64,000 bases of DNA. Origin: Clostridia bacterium. GTDB lineage: Bacteria; Bacillota; Clostridia; Christensenellales; Aristaeellaceae. Positions 63,305-64,000 of the stretch are shown in pieces. Position 1 is the first letter of the stretch, and every line of letters starts with the position of its first letter. Location: NCBI GenBank assembly GCA_017502305.1, contig JAFVVG010000047.1:28381-92380 (forward strand), read 5' to 3'. The notes below the pieces were generated by a model. The model did not search any database, was not told where the DNA came from, and was given only the letters and a program-made list of their open reading frames with translations. A program made the position numbers and the translations under genes.

Positions 63305-63826
63305 ATGGCACGGGTGATGAAAATCAGCGCAGTATGCGCTGTGGCGCTGACGGTGCTTTGTGCAGCGTTTGGGTGGACGGCTTCAGCCATTACAGCCGGA
63401 ACCTTTGCCTACCACCTGCTGATGCGCCTGGCCGTGGGGTACACCTTTGACATAACGCTGAACAATCGGGTGGATTACCGGCACGAGTGGTTCCGGCCCC
63501 GCGGCTTTGAGCAAGGGTTGTATGACTGGCTGCGGGTGGGGCGCTGGAAAAACAATATGCCTACCTTTGATCCAGAGGCTTTTGACCGGCACAAACATTC
63601 ATGGGGCGAAATTGCTCAGGCCATGTGCCAGGCGGAATTGGTGCACGAGGTGATCGTGATCCTGAGCTTTGTGCCGGTGGCAGCGTCCATCTGGCTGGGG
63701 GCTACGGCGGTGTTCCTGATTACTTCGATCCTGGCGGCGATGTACGACATGATGTTTGTCATAATGCAGCGTTACAACAGGCCCCGGGTGATGAAGATTG
63801 TGGAAAGATTAAGCCAACGTGTATAA
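63305..63826 (+). CDS. CrtO-like acyltransferase-family membrane protein
   Basis: The 173-residue protein has two or three membrane segments. A central block, NRVDYRHEWFRPRGFEQGLYDWLRVGRWKNNMP in outline, matches the conserved part of glycosyl-4,4'-diaponeurosporenoate acyltransferase (CrtO) relatives, which occur in many Firmicutes without carotenoid genes. The AELVHE helix later fits as well. The ATG at 63305 follows GGAGAG, immediately after the previous gene, so both are co-transcribed. The actual lipid or sugar substrate is not known. Confidence 0.7.
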   Translation: MARVMKISAVCAVALTVLCAAFGWTASAITAGTFAYHLLMRLAVGYTFDITLNNRVDYRHEWFRPRGFEQGLYDWLRVGRWKNNMPTFDPEAFDRHKHSWGEIAQAMCQAELVHEVIVILSFVPVAASIWLGATAVFLITSILAAMYDMMFVIMQRYNRPRVMKIVERLSQRV

Positions 63827-63829
63827 GGA

Positions 63830-64000
63830 ACGCGGCACATCTGTAAAAGATGCGCCGCGCAGCGTGTCAAAAAAGTGGCCTTGGCCACTTTTTTGAGTTG
63901 TGCACTCTCTCACTGGTCGGGCCGTAAACAGCCCGACCGGCCGTTCGTTCGTGTAAGGAAGCGATTTTGCAAGCAAAATCGCACGGAAATCGCCGCACAT
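63830..64000. repeat. Array of strong hairpins at the right end (R5)
   Basis: Three perfect or near-perfect inverted repeats are present: AAAAAAGTGGCC-TT-GGCCACTTTTTT at 63869-63894 (also a bidirectional terminator), GGTCGGGC...GCCCGACC near 63917-63940 and GCGATTTTGC-AA-GCAAAATCGC at 63961-63982. A 63-codon open frame on the - strand here has no ribosome-binding site and is not called. The array continues to the window edge. Confidence 0.65.

Noticed and set aside
63809..64000. Possible small - strand gene at the right edge
   Set aside because: It lies within strong hairpin repeats, has no binding site and is cut by the window end.

Overview
The window reads as a chromosomal segment of an anaerobic, probably spore-forming member of the Clostridia with fairly high GC content. 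The grounds are: PolC-type DNA polymerase III; the Firmicutes order frr-uppS-cdsA-dxr-rseP-ispG-polC; a yabP-yabQ-divIC sporulation cluster; a T-box leader on leuS; ribonuclease Y; a ferredoxin-dependent 2-oxoacid oxidoreductase; and clear Shine-Dalgarno sites (AAGGAGG) before most genes. No rRNA, tRNA, CRISPR array, prophage or transposase was recognised. Genus and species cannot be read from the sequence.

Layout. 1-3.6 kb: branched-chain amino acid ABC transporter livHMGF, cut at the left edge. 3.6-7.8 kb (- strand): a membrane-tethered XRE regulator, then an operon of a phosphodiester-glycosidase-like secreted protein, a degenerate Lgt-like membrane protein, an acetyltransferase and thymidine kinase. 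7.8-16.5 kb (+ strand): an accessory, exported-protein region with a DUF3737-like beta-helix protein, a secreted caspase-like protease, an AraC regulator, two tandemly duplicated secreted Pro/Thr/Ala-linker proteins ending in BspA-type repeats, and a serine hydrolase. 16.5-28.8 kb: housekeeping genes (tcdA, polA, leuS with its T-box, rny) mixed with small or uncharacterised genes. 28.8-31 kb: an Mn2+ (yybP-ykoY) riboswitch before mntP and an anion-type permease. 31.1-33.8 kb: a four-subunit 2-oxoacid:ferredoxin oxidoreductase. 33.9-38.7 kb: a cytoplasmic GH74-like / GH31 alpha-xylosidase operon. 38.7-51.5 kb: a second membrane XRE regulator, a radical SAM protein, a four-gene operon (membrane protein, rsuA, rRNA methyltransferase, malY), a PrsA-like lipoprotein, ppx, the yabPQ-divIC cluster and two uncharacterised genes. 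51.5-62 kb: the polC to frr block (replication, MEP isoprenoid steps, undecaprenyl and phospholipid precursor synthesis, ribosome recycling), all on the - strand. 62-64 kb: a secreted penicillin-binding-like hydrolase and a CrtO-like membrane protein.

Possible links between genes. dxr and ispG make isoprenoid precursors that uppS lengthens to undecaprenyl diphosphate, and cdsA supplies CDP-diacylglycerol. The Mn riboswitch probably governs both mntP and the permease behind it. The two membrane XRE regulators share an inverted repeat about 75-80 bp upstream of their starts, which suggests a shared operator. Five intergenic gaps carry GC-rich hairpin repeats; three of them share a dispersed element. 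The most distinctive content is the 7.7-15.2 kb exported-protein region, the dispersed hairpin repeats and the shared XRE operator. All functional calls come from reading motifs by eye; no database search was run.
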